From Paenibacillus sp. 481 (GTDB lineage: Bacteria; Bacillota; Bacilli; Paenibacillales; Paenibacillaceae), in contig NZ_CP075175.1 in NCBI RefSeq assembly GCF_021223605.1, positions 3,365,501-3,429,500 on the forward strand: DNA of 64,000 nucleotides. Reading direction: 5' to 3'. Made by a program: the position numbers and the translations under genes. This document shows, one piece after another, positions 1 to 9,039 of the stretch. Below the pieces are notes generated by a model. It was given only the letters and a program-made list of their open reading frames with translations, did no database searches and was not told where the DNA came from. Within the stretch, counting starts at the first letter, position 1. Each line of letters opens with the position of its first letter.

Positions 1-324
1 GAAGAAATTTATATCATCGGTCACCACAATTGTGGGATGAGCCAGAGCAATCCGGAAGGAACCTTGCAAAAAATCATGGATCGGGGAGTGGCGACACCAG
101 AAATTCTATCTTCACTTGAATATGCAGGCATCGACCTGCATAAATGGTTGTTCGGCTTTACGAATGTCGTGGATTCGATTAAAGGGAACATTGAATTAGT
201 GCGGAATCATCCGCTCATTCCGAAAGAGGTTGCGGTTCACGGCCTGGCGATTGCGCCAGATACAGGCAAGCTGGATCTGATTGTAAACGGATATGAACAA
301 GCGCCAGCTCAACTTAAGCAATAA
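1..324 (+). CDS. beta-carbonic anhydrase, C-terminal part (5' end outside window)
   Basis: The reading frame is open from base 1 and encodes the last 107 residues of a beta-class carbonic anhydrase, which interconverts CO2 and bicarbonate. The motif GHHNCGM at residues 7-13 of the visible part supplies the His and second Cys zinc ligands typical of the family. The first Cys/Asp ligands would lie upstream of the window. The protein ends 40 bases before the cyanase start, on the same strand. In known cyn operons a carbonic anhydrase recycles the bicarbonate that cyanase consumes, so this pairing fits cyanate detoxification. A cynT-like role is an inference from this neighbour. The family call is secure. 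Confidence 0.88.
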   Translation, partial: EEIYIIGHHNCGMSQSNPEGTLQKIMDRGVATPEILSSLEYAGIDLHKWLFGFTNVVDSIKGNIELVRNHPLIPKEVAVHGLAIAPDTGKLDLIVNGYEQAPAQLKQ

Positions 325-363
325 GCGATATTCATTATACTAAACCAAAGGGAGCAATGAAAC

Positions 364-807
364 ATGAATAGAAAAGAAGCGACACAACACATTTTGGAAG
401 CTAAATTTGCAAAAGGATTAACTTGGAGTGAAATCGCGAAAGAAAGCGAGCATTCGGAGAGCTGGGTTGTAACGGCATTGCTGGGTCAAGCGACAATGAC
501 TCGTGAAGAAGCAGATAAAATGGGCAAATTGCTCGAACTCGATGAAAAAGTAGTACAAGCGCTCACACAAATTCCACACCGTGGCGATGTGATTGACATG
601 CCGCCTTCAGATCCAGGCTTGTACCGTTTATACGAAATGCTGCTCGTATACGGTCCAACGGTTAGAGAGCTTATTTTGGAGAAGCTTGGCGAAGGTATCA
701 TGAGCGCAATCGATTTCCAATTCGACGTGCAAAAGCAAGAAGATCCGAACGGCGATCGCATCATTCTGACGATGAACGGAAAGTTTTTGCCATACCGTAA
801 ATGGTAA
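364..807 (+). CDS. cynS: cyanate hydratase (cyanase)
   Basis: Cyanase converts cyanate plus bicarbonate to ammonia and CO2 in the cytoplasm, as a decamer in known examples. The 147-residue length is typical. The catalytic triad of the family can be placed by eye: Arg88 and Glu91 in LYRLYEML, and Ser114 in GIMSAIDF. The N-terminal half is the helical, HTH-like domain of the family. The ATG start is preceded by AAGGGAG. The gene follows a beta-carbonic anhydrase with 39 bases between them and is closed by a strong hairpin terminator at about 847-890, so the two form a cyanate-degrading unit. Confidence 0.95.
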   Translation: MNRKEATQHILEAKFAKGLTWSEIAKESEHSESWVVTALLGQATMTREEADKMGKLLELDEKVVQALTQIPHRGDVIDMPPSDPGLYRLYEMLLVYGPTVRELILEKLGEGIMSAIDFQFDVQKQEDPNGDRIILTMNGKFLPYRKW

Positions 808-846
808 TCGATCAAGGACGATTTGTAGCATAATCCATGAATAGGG

Positions 847-890
847 AAGCCACCTTTTTACGATTTTCCATCGGAAGGTGGCTTTCTTTT
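847..890 (+). terminator. intrinsic terminator after cynS
   Basis: A 10-bp perfect stem (AAGCCACCTT pairing with AAGGTGGCTT) is followed by a T-rich tract. It lies between cynS and the permease start at 908, so the permease depends on read-through or on a promoter inside this short gap. Confidence 0.85.
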
Positions 891-907
891 TGCAAAGGTG
901 AGTTGAA

Positions 908-2218
908 ATGAAGAACAAGTATGTTAACGATAGTCTCAGCACTGTTCAGTGGTTTGTTTTTTTGCTAGCTAATGCTGTAGCTCTTCCGATTGTAATTGGT
1001 GGTATTTTTCAATTGTCGTTGGAACAAATCTCGACTCTCATGCAGCGGACATTTTTTGTGGTCGGAATCAGTTCATTTATTCAGGGGTGGTTGGGGCATA
1101 AATATCCGATTGCGGATGGACCTGCGGGATCATGGGTAAGCATATTTGTCATATTAGGGAATTTAGCCTTGATTCAAGGACAAGATTATATGCATACCTT
1201 GCAAATTTTAGAGGGTGGTCTAATCGTAGCAGGTCTGTTTCTCTTCGTATTAGGAGCGACAGGGCTCGTCTATCGGCTTCAATTTTTGTTTACCCCGTTA
1301 GTAGCGGGCTCGTTTTTGTTCATTCTTGCCCTGCAATTGAGCGGTGTATTGTTAAAGGGCATGCTCGGACTACAAGGAACGAACGCCCAACCCGATTATG
1401 TGGCCGCACTCCTATCCCTGTTTATTTTTGGGCTTGTCATCTTTCTCTCCATTAAAGGAAGAGGGTGGATTAAAAGTTACGCCGTATTAATTGGAATCGG
1501 CTTGGGCTGGGGGCTGTTTGCGTTATTTGGAAAAGTGGAACCAACATTTTCAGCAGCAACTTCCATCCTGACATTTCCACAGGTGTTTGCTTGGGGTGCG
1601 CCTCGATTCGATCTAGGGATCGTGATCACCGCCCTATTGTTTACGTTTCTGCTCGTTTCGAATACCATTGCCGCGATTTCAGCAGTAAGACAAGTTGTTC
1701 CGGTTGTATCCAAAGTTGAAAGAACGGCATTAAGCCGAGGGATTTGGACTGGGGGGATCTCGCATATATTAGCCGCCCTATTTTCAACGATTGGGGTTGT
1801 TCCGCTGCCAGCGTCGGCAGGATTTATGCAATTAACGGGGCACAAGCGGATTCGTCCGTTTCTTATCGCTTGTCTATTATTAACGGTGATCGCGCTCATA
1901 CCGTCAGTTGTCAATGGATTAGCGCTGCTTCCAGGTCCGGTTGCTAGTGCTGCGCTGTTAGCTACTTTTGTGCAAATCATAGGGATTGCCTTACAGTCCA
2001 TGCTGCGGGAGCAGCTTGATCATCGTCGATTAACGATCTTAGGAATAACGTTGTTAGTGAGCATTGGACTTATGTTTTTGCCTGCAACTGTATTTCAGAA
2101 CCTTCCTTCCACGCTGCAATATATTTGCAGCAACGGGCTGCTTGTCGGTACCTTGATCGCCATTCTATTAGAGCAAATGTGGAAGCATGAACAGGAAACT
2201 GCTGGCGTTGGTGGTTAA
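908..2218 (+). CDS. NCS2-family purine/pyrimidine (nucleobase) permease
   Basis: A 436-residue hydrophobic protein with about 12-14 predicted membrane segments resembles the xanthine/uracil permease family (nucleobase:cation symporter-2), which imports purines or pyrimidines with a cation across the cytoplasmic membrane. Visible family-like segments include the GPAGSWVS region near residue 75 and the SNTIAAISAVRQVV stretch with following helices. The C-terminal half (from about residue 290) carries the PLPASAGFMQLTGH segment. The start ATG has AAAGGTGAG 5' to it. No purine riboswitch is visible in the 100-base upstream gap, which is filled by the cynS terminator. Substrate cannot be read from the sequence. 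Confidence 0.8.
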   Translation: MKNKYVNDSLSTVQWFVFLLANAVALPIVIGGIFQLSLEQISTLMQRTFFVVGISSFIQGWLGHKYPIADGPAGSWVSIFVILGNLALIQGQDYMHTLQILEGGLIVAGLFLFVLGATGLVYRLQFLFTPLVAGSFLFILALQLSGVLLKGMLGLQGTNAQPDYVAALLSLFIFGLVIFLSIKGRGWIKSYAVLIGIGLGWGLFALFGKVEPTFSAATSILTFPQVFAWGAPRFDLGIVITALLFTFLLVSNTIAAISAVRQVVPVVSKVERTALSRGIWTGGISHILAALFSTIGVVPLPASAGFMQLTGHKRIRPFLIACLLLTVIALIPSVVNGLALLPGPVASAALLATFVQIIGIALQSMLREQLDHRRLTILGITLLVSIGLMFLPATVFQNLPSTLQYICSNGLLVGTLIAILLEQMWKHEQETAGVGG

Positions 2219-2753
2219 GATTTGAGAAGAAGAAGACTCGCAGCTACTATGCGAGAGAATTCTCTGAACCGCACAGTATGGGTGAAAATCGTTCGCATAA
2301 CGAGATTATTTAAGCACATATCTGCAATCGGGCGCCCGTGAAAGATGTCGGCTTTATTGGTTGTTTGTCGAAGATGGAAAGGTATAAAGATAAAATTAAT
2401 TTAATATTAAGGGATAAATGAAGGTTATAGAGCTGGCTGCATAATCGGCTCTATTTTCTTATATCATGATTTTTGCATCGCAAATGATATCATAAACTTC
2501 CATTTTACGCCCTCAGTTCCTTGAATTTGGGCCAAAACCCCTTGATTCAACACCTTAGATGTAAAACTATCTCAATTTGAGATGAATATCATCTTTAATT
2601 TCTATCTATTATTTCGCACTCTTTTTGATTCAAGTGGAGAGACTTCTAGTATAATGAAGACGTTTCCATTTAATTTAATCGTCATAATAAATTCACAACT
2701 AGAACATGAACTTGTAACCATCCAGTATAAACAACGTAAGGAGGTCCTGATCG
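2219..2753. other. intergenic region upstream of odhA, no gene seen
   Basis: About 530 bases without a convincing gene. A weak hairpin with AGAGC/GCTCT arms near 2428-2455, followed by TTTT, may end the permease transcript. The right part is AT-rich and contains a possible promoter for odhA. Confidence 0.5.
2625..2655 (+). promoter_or_regulatory. possible sigma-A promoter of odhAB
   Basis: TATAAT at 2650-2655 is a perfect -10 element, 98 bases before the odhA start. The nearest -35-like hexamer, TTGATT at 2625-2630, has a long 19-base spacer, so the -35 assignment is weak. Confidence 0.35.
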
Positions 2754-5627
2754 ATGACGGCAGGATTGTCACACAAGAACGGGCCATGGGAGCGATACTT
2801 CGGTCCCAATCTGGGATATGTTTATGAACAATATGAGCAGTATTTAGTAAATCCAGATGCGGTAGATGCGCGATTTCGGGAGTGGTTCGAACAATACGGT
2901 CCACCACCGGAGGTTTCCGGTGCAGAACATACATCTGATTCACAAGCAACCAATCAAGCTGTAGTTTCAGGAATGAACCATGTACTTAGCAGCGAAGCAT
3001 TAATGCAAGCAGTAAATGCGGCCAAGCTGGCTGACCATATCCGTATGTACGGACACTTGGCAGCTAACATCGATCCGCTAGGTGTGAATGCGGAACCTGA
3101 TCCGCGTCGTTTCGAGCCAGAGGCATACGGCCTAACACGTGAAGGGCTGCAATCTTTGCCGGCTTCACTCGTGTGGAGTGATCATCCCGCTGAGCTACGC
3201 ACAGCTTGGGATGCGATTCAACGCTTGAAACAAGCGTACACAAGCTCAATCGCTTATGATTTCGGACACGTTCACGATGTAAACGAGAAGCGTTGGCTGC
3301 GTGAAAAGGCAGAGCAAGCAAACTTTGCGGTTTCCTTGTCCAAGGAAGAGCGTTTGGAACTGCTGCGCCGCTTAATGGAAGTCGAGCATTTTGAAAAGTT
3401 CCTGCACAAAACGTTTGTCGGTGCAAAGCGCTTCTCCATTGAAGGTAACGATGCACTTGTTCCGATGCTGGATGAAATCGTGCGCGACTTTGCACGCCGA
3501 GGAACATCCAATATTTTGATGGGAATGGCTCACCGCGGTCGTCTCAACGTGCTTACACATGTGTTGGGCAAGCCTTATGCAGCTATTTTCAATGAGTTCA
3601 TGCATGCACCGAACAAAGATCAGAACCTTTCCGAAGGTTCTACAGGCATTAACTTTGGCTGGACAGGTGACGTGAAATATCACTTAGGTGCTGACCGTAA
3701 TTTTGAGGAAAATGAGTACAAAACAACGATTAGCTTGGCTAACAACCCGAGCCATTTGGAGTTCGTTAACCCTGTCGTTGAAGGCTTTGCTCGTGCAGCT
3801 CAAGAAGATCGCAGTCAACCAGGTTTCCCTGTGCAAGATACACAGAAGGCAGTAGCTATCCTCATGCACGGTGATGCAGCATTCCCTGGTGAGGGCATCG
3901 TGGCAGAGACGTTGAACTTCAACAAGCTGCGCGGTTACCAAAATGGCGGGACGATTCATTTTATCGTTAACAACCGCATCGGCTTTACGACTGAAAGTGA
4001 AGATTCCCGTTCGACGTTGTATGCAAGTGATTTGGCAAAAGGTTATGAGATTCCGATCATTCATGTGAATGCGGATGATCCAGACGCTTGTATCGCTGCA
4101 GCGCGGATGGCTTTTGAATACCGTGATACGTTTAAAAAGGACTTCCTGATCGACCTTATCGGCTACCGCCGTCATGGTCACAATGAGATGGATGATCCGA
4201 CTGTAACTAATCCGAAGACGTATGAGAAGGTGCACGCTCATAAGACGGTTTACTTCTTGTATATTGATAAGCTGAAACAAGAAGGCGTTGTTACAGACGA
4301 AATCGTAAAGCTCATGCAAGATGAAGTAGATGCTACTTTGCAGGGAGCTTATGATCAGGTCCGTGATATGACGGATCAGGAATATTACTATCAAACGACG
4401 AAGACGCAAGATGAGTATGTTCCGAACCAGAAAATAAAAGTCGCTACGTTGGAGCAGCTCAAGGCAACGAACAGCAACTTGTTGAACCTTCCAGCTGATT
4501 TCAAAATTTATCCGAAGTTGGAGCGTATTTTAAGACGTCGTGAGTCTGCACTTGATGAAGGTGAAAAAGTGGAGTGGGCAACGGCAGAAGCGCTTGCATT
4601 CGCGACGATTTTGGAGAACGGACAGCCTATCCGGATTAGCGGTCAAGATTCTGAGCGTGGAACGTTCGCACATCGTCATCTGATGTTGCATGACTATACG
4701 AACAATAATACGCACTGTCCGATGCATCATTTGCCAACAGCCAAGGCATCGTTTGCTATTCATAATAGCCCGTTGTCTGAAGCTGCTGTACTTGGCTTCG
4801 AATACGGATATAACGTGTTCTCGCCAGAAACGCTCGTCATTTGGGAAGCGCAATTCGGCGACTTCGTAAATACAGCACAAGTAATTATTGACCAATTCAT
4901 CGTATCTGGTCGCGCGAAGTGGCATCAATATTCGAATATGGTTATGCTGCTACCACACGGTTACGAAGGTCAAGGACCAGAGCATTCCAGCGCACGTTTA
5001 GAACGCTTCTTGCAGTTGTCAGCTGACAACAACTGGACGGTTGCGTACTTGTCCAGCGCGGCGCAATATTTCCACTTGCTTCGTCATCAAGCATCAATTG
5101 GCGGAACGTACGCTTCTCGTCCGCTTATTGTGATGTCGCCGAAGAGCTTGCTGCGCAACCCTCGCTGTGCTTCACCTGCTGCGGAGTTTGTGGAAGGCTC
5201 ATTCAAACCGATTTTGGAGGAGCCGTTGACTGGCAGCAAGCCGACGAAAGTAAACCGTATCGTATTGTGTACGGGTAAGATTTCGTTGGAATTGCAAGCG
5301 GAGATCGACAGCCAACCAGAGTTGGATTGGAGCTGGCTGCACATTATTCGCGTGGAACAGCTCTATCCGTTCCCAGCTGAAGAAATTGCCGAAGTATTCG
5401 CACGTTTCAAAAATGTGAAAGAAATCGTATGGGTTCAAGAAGAGCCGAAGAACATGGGTTCGTGGACGTTTATGGAATCCCGTTTGCGCGCAGTAGCGCC
5501 TAAAGGTGCCGAAGTGAGCTATAGAGGACGCGTTGAGCGCTCCAGCCCATCCAGCGGTTATGCGGATGTACACAGCTATGAGCAACGCCAAATTATCGAA
5601 CAAGCATTGAACCTGCATCATAAATAA
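2754..5627 (+). CDS. odhA: 2-oxoglutarate dehydrogenase E1 component
   Basis: This is the thiamine-diphosphate-dependent decarboxylase of the TCA-cycle 2-oxoglutarate dehydrogenase complex, 957 residues, the usual length in Bacilli. The N-terminal segment (ERYFGPNLGYVYEQYEQY, about residues 13-30) is the E1-specific peripheral region. Core motifs include GMAHRGRLNVL (about 258-268), HGDAAFPGEGIV (about 373-384) and RRHGHNEMDDPTVTNP (about 472-487, cofactor and metal region). The transketolase-type pyrimidine-binding domain and C-terminal domain follow. The ATG has a near-consensus AAGGAGGT eight bases upstream. It is followed 27 bases later by odhB, so the two are one operon. The lipoamide dehydrogenase gene is not in this window. 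Confidence 0.97.
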   Translation: MTAGLSHKNGPWERYFGPNLGYVYEQYEQYLVNPDAVDARFREWFEQYGPPPEVSGAEHTSDSQATNQAVVSGMNHVLSSEALMQAVNAAKLADHIRMYGHLAANIDPLGVNAEPDPRRFEPEAYGLTREGLQSLPASLVWSDHPAELRTAWDAIQRLKQAYTSSIAYDFGHVHDVNEKRWLREKAEQANFAVSLSKEERLELLRRLMEVEHFEKFLHKTFVGAKRFSIEGNDALVPMLDEIVRDFARRGTSNILMGMAHRGRLNVLTHVLGKPYAAIFNEFMHAPNKDQNLSEGSTGINFGWTGDVKYHLGADRNFEENEYKTTISLANNPSHLEFVNPVVEGFARAAQEDRSQPGFPVQDTQKAVAILMHGDAAFPGEGIVAETLNFNKLRGYQNGGTIHFIVNNRIGFTTESEDSRSTLYASDLAKGYEIPIIHVNADDPDACIAAARMAFEYRDTFKKDFLIDLIGYRRHGHNEMDDPTVTNPKTYEKVHAHKTVYFLYIDKLKQEGVVTDEIVKLMQDEVDATLQGAYDQVRDMTDQEYYYQTTKTQDEYVPNQKIKVATLEQLKATNSNLLNLPADFKIYPKLERILRRRESALDEGEKVEWATAEALAFATILENGQPIRISGQDSERGTFAHRHLMLHDYTNNNTHCPMHHLPTAKASFAIHNSPLSEAAVLGFEYGYNVFSPETLVIWEAQFGDFVNTAQVIIDQFIVSGRAKWHQYSNMVMLLPHGYEGQGPEHSSARLERFLQLSADNNWTVAYLSSAAQYFHLLRHQASIGGTYASRPLIVMSPKSLLRNPRCASPAAEFVEGSFKPILEEPLTGSKPTKVNRIVLCTGKISLELQAEIDSQPELDWSWLHIIRVEQLYPFPAEEIAEVFARFKNVKEIVWVQEEPKNMGSWTFMESRLRAVAPKGAEVSYRGRVERSSPSSGYADVHSYEQRQIIEQALNLHHK

Positions 5628-5654
5628 CCGACCGGCTTGAAGGAGGAAATCATC

Positions 5655-6944
5655 GTGGCTGAAATTAAAGTACCTGAGCTAGGGGAATCCATTACAGAAG
5701 GCACGTTGCATAAATGGCACGTTCGTGAAGGCGAAGCAGTAAAGTCAGGCGATGTGTTGGCAGAATTGGAAACGGATAAAGTTAACTTGGAAATTAGTGC
5801 TGACGAAGACGGCGTCATTAGCCAGCTTCTCGCGCAAGAAGGCGACAACGTGGCAGTAGGCTCTGTTATCGCGTTGATCTCGGCAGGCGGCGCAGCTGCG
5901 TCCGCTCCAGCAGCGTCTGCTGCACCGGCAGCGGTACCAGCATCTGCACCAGCTGAGCAACCAGCAGCACAGGCTGCTGCTCCAGCACCGCAAGCTGTGG
6001 CTGCACCTGAGCAAGGCGGCGCTGATGGCGTACACGCAACACCGCACGCTCGCAAGCTTGCTCGCGAGCAAGGCATCGATCTGAAGGACGTGCAAACGCG
6101 CGATCCGATCGGCCGCATTAATCCAGACGACGTGCAAGCGCGCGTCCAAGGACACACAGCACCAGCTGCTGCTCGTCCGGCTGCACAAGCGGCTCCAGCA
6201 CAAGCAGCGCCAAGCCCGGCATTTGCTGACGCTGAAAATGGCAAGCCAGTCGAGCGCACGAAAATGTCTCGCCGCCGCCAGACGATCGCGAAGCGTCTCG
6301 TCGAGGCACAGCAGACAGCTGCGATGCTGACAACGTTCAACGAAGTCGATATGACGGCGATTATGGACGTTCGCAAACGCCGCAAAGATGCGTTCAAAGA
6401 GAAGAACGAAGTGAACCTTGGCTTTATGTCCTTCTTTACGAAGGCAGTCATCGGCGCGTTGAAAGCATACCCATTGTTGAACGCAGAAATCGATGGCGAC
6501 GAGCTGCTCGTCAAAAAATATTACGACATCGGTATCGCGGTATCCGCGAAAGAAGGCCTTGTCGTACCAGTCGTGCGTGACGCAGACCGTCTCGGCTTCG
6601 CTGGCATCGAGAAAGAAATTATCTCGCTTGCAGGTAAAGCACGCACGAACTCGCTAGCGTTGTCTGATTTGCAAGGTGGCACGTTCACGATTACTAACGG
6701 TGGCGTATTCGGTTCCTTGCTGTCCACGCCGATCTTGAATGCACCGCAAGTCGGTATTCTCGGCATGCACAAAATCCAATGGCGTCCGATCGCAATCGAT
6801 CAAGAGCGTATGGAAAATCGCCCGATGATGTACATCGCGCTTTCCTACGATCACCGTATTGTCGATGGCGCAGAAGCGGTAAGCTTCCTCGTGAAAGTGA
6901 AAGAGTTGTTGGAAGATCCAGAATCTTTGCTGCTTGAAGGCTAA
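5655..6944 (+). CDS. odhB: 2-oxoglutarate dehydrogenase E2, dihydrolipoyl succinyltransferase
   Basis: The E2 core transfers succinyl from the E1-bound intermediate to CoA. Domain order is standard. The lipoyl domain (1-76) has the lipoylated Lys in [10 protein letters not shown] long Ala/Pro-rich flexible linker follows, then an E3-binding domain ([17 protein letters not shown], about 130-146), a second Ala/Pro linker, and the catalytic acetyltransferase domain with the active-site motif SYDHRIVDG near residue 399. The GTG start at 5655 is preferred because AAGGAGG lies eight bases upstream and the product then begins [16 protein letters not shown], the conserved family N-terminus. Length 429 residues. 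A large terminator follows at 7074-7118. Confidence 0.96.
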   Translation: MAEIKVPELGESITEGTLHKWHVREGEAVKSGDVLAELETDKVNLEISADEDGVISQLLAQEGDNVAVGSVIALISAGGAAASAPAASAAPAAVPASAPAEQPAAQAAAPAPQAVAAPEQGGADGVHATPHARKLAREQGIDLKDVQTRDPIGRINPDDVQARVQGHTAPAAARPAAQAAPAQAAPSPAFADAENGKPVERTKMSRRRQTIAKRLVEAQQTAAMLTTFNEVDMTAIMDVRKRRKDAFKEKNEVNLGFMSFFTKAVIGALKAYPLLNAEIDGDELLVKKYYDIGIAVSAKEGLVVPVVRDADRLGFAGIEKEIISLAGKARTNSLALSDLQGGTFTITNGGVFGSLLSTPILNAPQVGILGMHKIQWRPIAIDQERMENRPMMYIALSYDHRIVDGAEAVSFLVKVKELLEDPESLLLEG

Positions 6945-7073
6945 GCGCAACAGAGAATAATAGCTTACAACAGCGCACAACAGCGTACAACAAAGCATAA
7001 CGGGATGCAGCAGTAACAGCGTGGCACTCCGGCCGATATGCTTGTAACGACTTATAACCGCACTTAACGAACC

Positions 7074-7118
7074 AGCGGCCATTTCCCGACACGTAATCGG
7101 GAGATGGCCGCTTTATTT
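7074..7118. terminator. strong terminator shared by odhAB and the convergent membrane gene
   Basis: A 16-bp stem (AGCGGCCATTTCCCGA with TCGGGAGATGGCCGCT, one G-T pair) with a 6-base loop is followed by CTTTATTTATT. It sits between convergent genes and may act in both directions. Confidence 0.8.
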
Positions 7119-7728
7119 ATTGGTCTTTTTTATCTTCACTCGGGAGTTTGTTATTTGTGTTCGCGACATGATTTTTCAGTTCCATTTTCTTTAAAATAGG
7201 CGTAATAACTACACCAGCGGCAATTAAGATGGCGTATACAGCCAGCAGTCGATAACTCAAATCACTCGCACTTAAATTATTTATAACGATTACCGTTAAC
7301 GATATAGTAAGTACAGCAATAATGCCTAACGTCAGAAAGTTAACCCATTTTGAGTATCCCTGACCAAAACCAATATTCCACATTAACGATGCAACCGAAC
7401 CTAAAACCGACCACACATTCATGATCATAAGAACTTTAACCCATATTTCATCGTCCCAAGACATCGATCCCCAAATAAATAGCAAGTCCCAACACAACGT
7501 TACGACCAGCAAAATCAATCCAATTAACCCTACCGCCTTTTTCTTATCATCAAATAATTTTGCTATTGGAATACCTAAAAAGCTAAACAAAAATACGAGG
7601 AACGCCGTACCTAATATTTTTAGCTGTGAATAACTAAAATCGCTGATCAAAAATAGAACGACAGCAATAGCTACACACAAAGCTATGGAACCTACAAAGA
7701 CCTTTAAAAATAGATTTTTCAAACTCAC
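7117..7728 (-). CDS. multi-spanning membrane protein of unknown function
   Basis: I do not recognise this family. The product (203 residues from the GTG at 7728) is strongly hydrophobic with about six likely membrane segments and a short charged C-terminal tail ending in EDKKDQ. The start at 7728 is chosen over the GTG at 7737 because AGGAGA lies nine bases upstream of it, whereas the outer GTG touches that site. The gene stands alone and converges on odhB across a shared hairpin. No enzyme motif or conserved charged pattern suggests a function. Confidence 0.65.
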   Translation of the reverse strand: MSLKNLFLKVFVGSIALCVAIAVVLFLISDFSYSQLKILGTAFLVFLFSFLGIPIAKLFDDKKKAVGLIGLILLVVTLCWDLLFIWGSMSWDDEIWVKVLMIMNVWSVLGSVASLMWNIGFGQGYSKWVNFLTLGIIAVLTISLTVIVINNLSASDLSYRLLAVYAILIAAGVVITPILKKMELKNHVANTNNKLPSEDKKDQ

Positions 7729-7808
7729 TAGTATCACTCTCCTGTTCTTTGAATATTACTTGAGTAGTTAAGAGAAGAAAAGTATAAAAATTGGGTAATA
7801 AAACCATG

Positions 7809-7838
7809 TTGACAACTGGGAATTATAGGTATTATGAT
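7809..7838 (+). promoter_or_regulatory. sigma-A promoter of the ABC transporter/sulfatase operon
   Basis: TTGACA at 7809-7814, an 18-base spacer and TATGAT at 7833-7838. It lies upstream of the hairpin at 7886-7934, leaving an untranslated leader of about 115 bases. Confidence 0.65.
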
Positions 7839-7885
7839 AGTTGCAACGTATTAACTTCATCCCACAAGTGCCGATTGGTCAACCA

Positions 7886-7934
7886 AAGGCTCCTTCGTTT
7901 ATTTCGAATCCGGATAAACGTAGGGGCCTTTTTT
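7886..7934 (+). terminator. leader terminator/attenuator between promoter and first gene
   Basis: A two-part stem (AAGGCTCC with GGGGCCTT, and CGTTTAT with ATAAACG) is followed directly by six T. It lies after the promoter at 7809-7838 and before the ATG at 7961. A short palindrome TTGGTCAACCAA (7875-7886) abuts its left arm and could form an alternative structure. The alternative is that it ends some unseen upstream transcript. Confidence 0.6.
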
Positions 7935-7960
7935 ATATTTGAATAGAAGGAGGGGGCAGG

Positions 7961-8995
7961 ATGCAAAAGGTGCGTTGGCGATACACTGGAATGTTAGTAG
8001 TAGCACTCTGTTTCATGTTAGGTGTCGCGGGTTGTTCACCGTTTGGGAACAAAACGGAAACGAATCAAGCTGTAGATGGCACGCCAGCGACAGTCGTGAA
8101 TTTTGCACTCGACACAGCAGGAGGAGGAGCGTTGCAATTTCGTATGGCAAAAGCAAAAGGGATATTTAGCAAATACGGTATAGAGCCTGTATTTCATAAC
8201 TTTCCTTACGGCATTGATACGTTGAATGCGATGCTGATTGGACGCTCGGAGACGGGCACGGCGGCAGATTACGCCTTGTTGAATTCATTGGCGAAGGGAG
8301 ATATGACTGTCGTCAGCACATTAGGGCGTTCGCGAAAAGATTCTGGCTTTAGTTCTGTTCTGCTGGCAAAAGGCGACGTGCAATCAGCGACTCAATTACG
8401 CGGCAAGCGGCTTGGGGTAGCTAAAGGTACGGTGTATGAATACATTTGGGCCAAATATTTGGAGCAGCAAGGTATTCCGGAGCAAGATATCGTCTACGTG
8501 CCGTTTCAGTCACCTGATGAGGCAATCGTAGCTATGGAAAAAGGCCAAATGGACGCAGTGTGGGCAGGTGGGATATTAATAGAGAAATTTAAAAAGCTCG
8601 ACGGCGTGCATGTATTGGCCACGTCTAAGGACGCTAACATTAAAATTGTGACTTATTTCGTGATGCAACAAGCATTCGTCAAGCAACATGAGAAGGCAGT
8701 GGGACACATTTTACAGGCGTTAAATGAATCTATTGCCTATGTGCCTAAGCATCCAGAAGAGACAGCTGATGTGGCGTTCAAGGAACTAAAGCTGCCGAAG
8801 GATGGTGTGCTCAAAGATATCGATCAAGTGAACTATGTCATTGGGTTCAGCCAAGAAGATTTTGACCATTTGCAAGCGATGAAGACGTGGCTGGAAAAAA
8901 GGGGACTCCTCAAGGTGAAATATAATCTCAAGGATAAAATTAATGTTGACCCCTTGAAGCGAGTGCTGCCGCATAGCGTAACTTATTCGCCTTAG
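7961..8995 (+). CDS. ABC transporter substrate-binding lipoprotein (NMT1/SsuA-like)
   Basis: This is the extracytoplasmic binding protein of an aliphatic sulfonate/nitrate/taurine-type importer. The N-terminus is a lipoprotein signal peptide: RWRY, a hydrophobic stretch, and the lipobox GVAGC with lipidated Cys25. The mature part has the two-lobe periplasmic-binding-protein-II pattern of the SsuA/THI5/NMT1 family: a GGALQFRMAKAKGIF start, a region like GTAADYALLNSLAKGDM, and LRGKRLGVAKGT near residue 146. Length 344. The start is preceded by AAGGAGGGGG. It is the first gene of an operon with the ATPase, permease and sulfatase, so an organosulfur substrate is likely but not shown. Confidence 0.85.
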   Translation: MQKVRWRYTGMLVVALCFMLGVAGCSPFGNKTETNQAVDGTPATVVNFALDTAGGGALQFRMAKAKGIFSKYGIEPVFHNFPYGIDTLNAMLIGRSETGTAADYALLNSLAKGDMTVVSTLGRSRKDSGFSSVLLAKGDVQSATQLRGKRLGVAKGTVYEYIWAKYLEQQGIPEQDIVYVPFQSPDEAIVAMEKGQMDAVWAGGILIEKFKKLDGVHVLATSKDANIKIVTYFVMQQAFVKQHEKAVGHILQALNESIAYVPKHPEETADVAFKELKLPKDGVLKDIDQVNYVIGFSQEDFDHLQAMKTWLEKRGLLKVKYNLKDKINVDPLKRVLPHSVTYSP

Positions 8996-9039
8996 ATATT
9001 ACCATTCAATTACCATATACATGGAAAGGATGTTAGAGC

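Noticed and set aside
5618-6514. Long Ala/Cys-rich open frame antisense to odhB
   Set aside because: It is a shadow of the Ala/Pro linker codons of odhB, with biased composition and no ribosome binding site.
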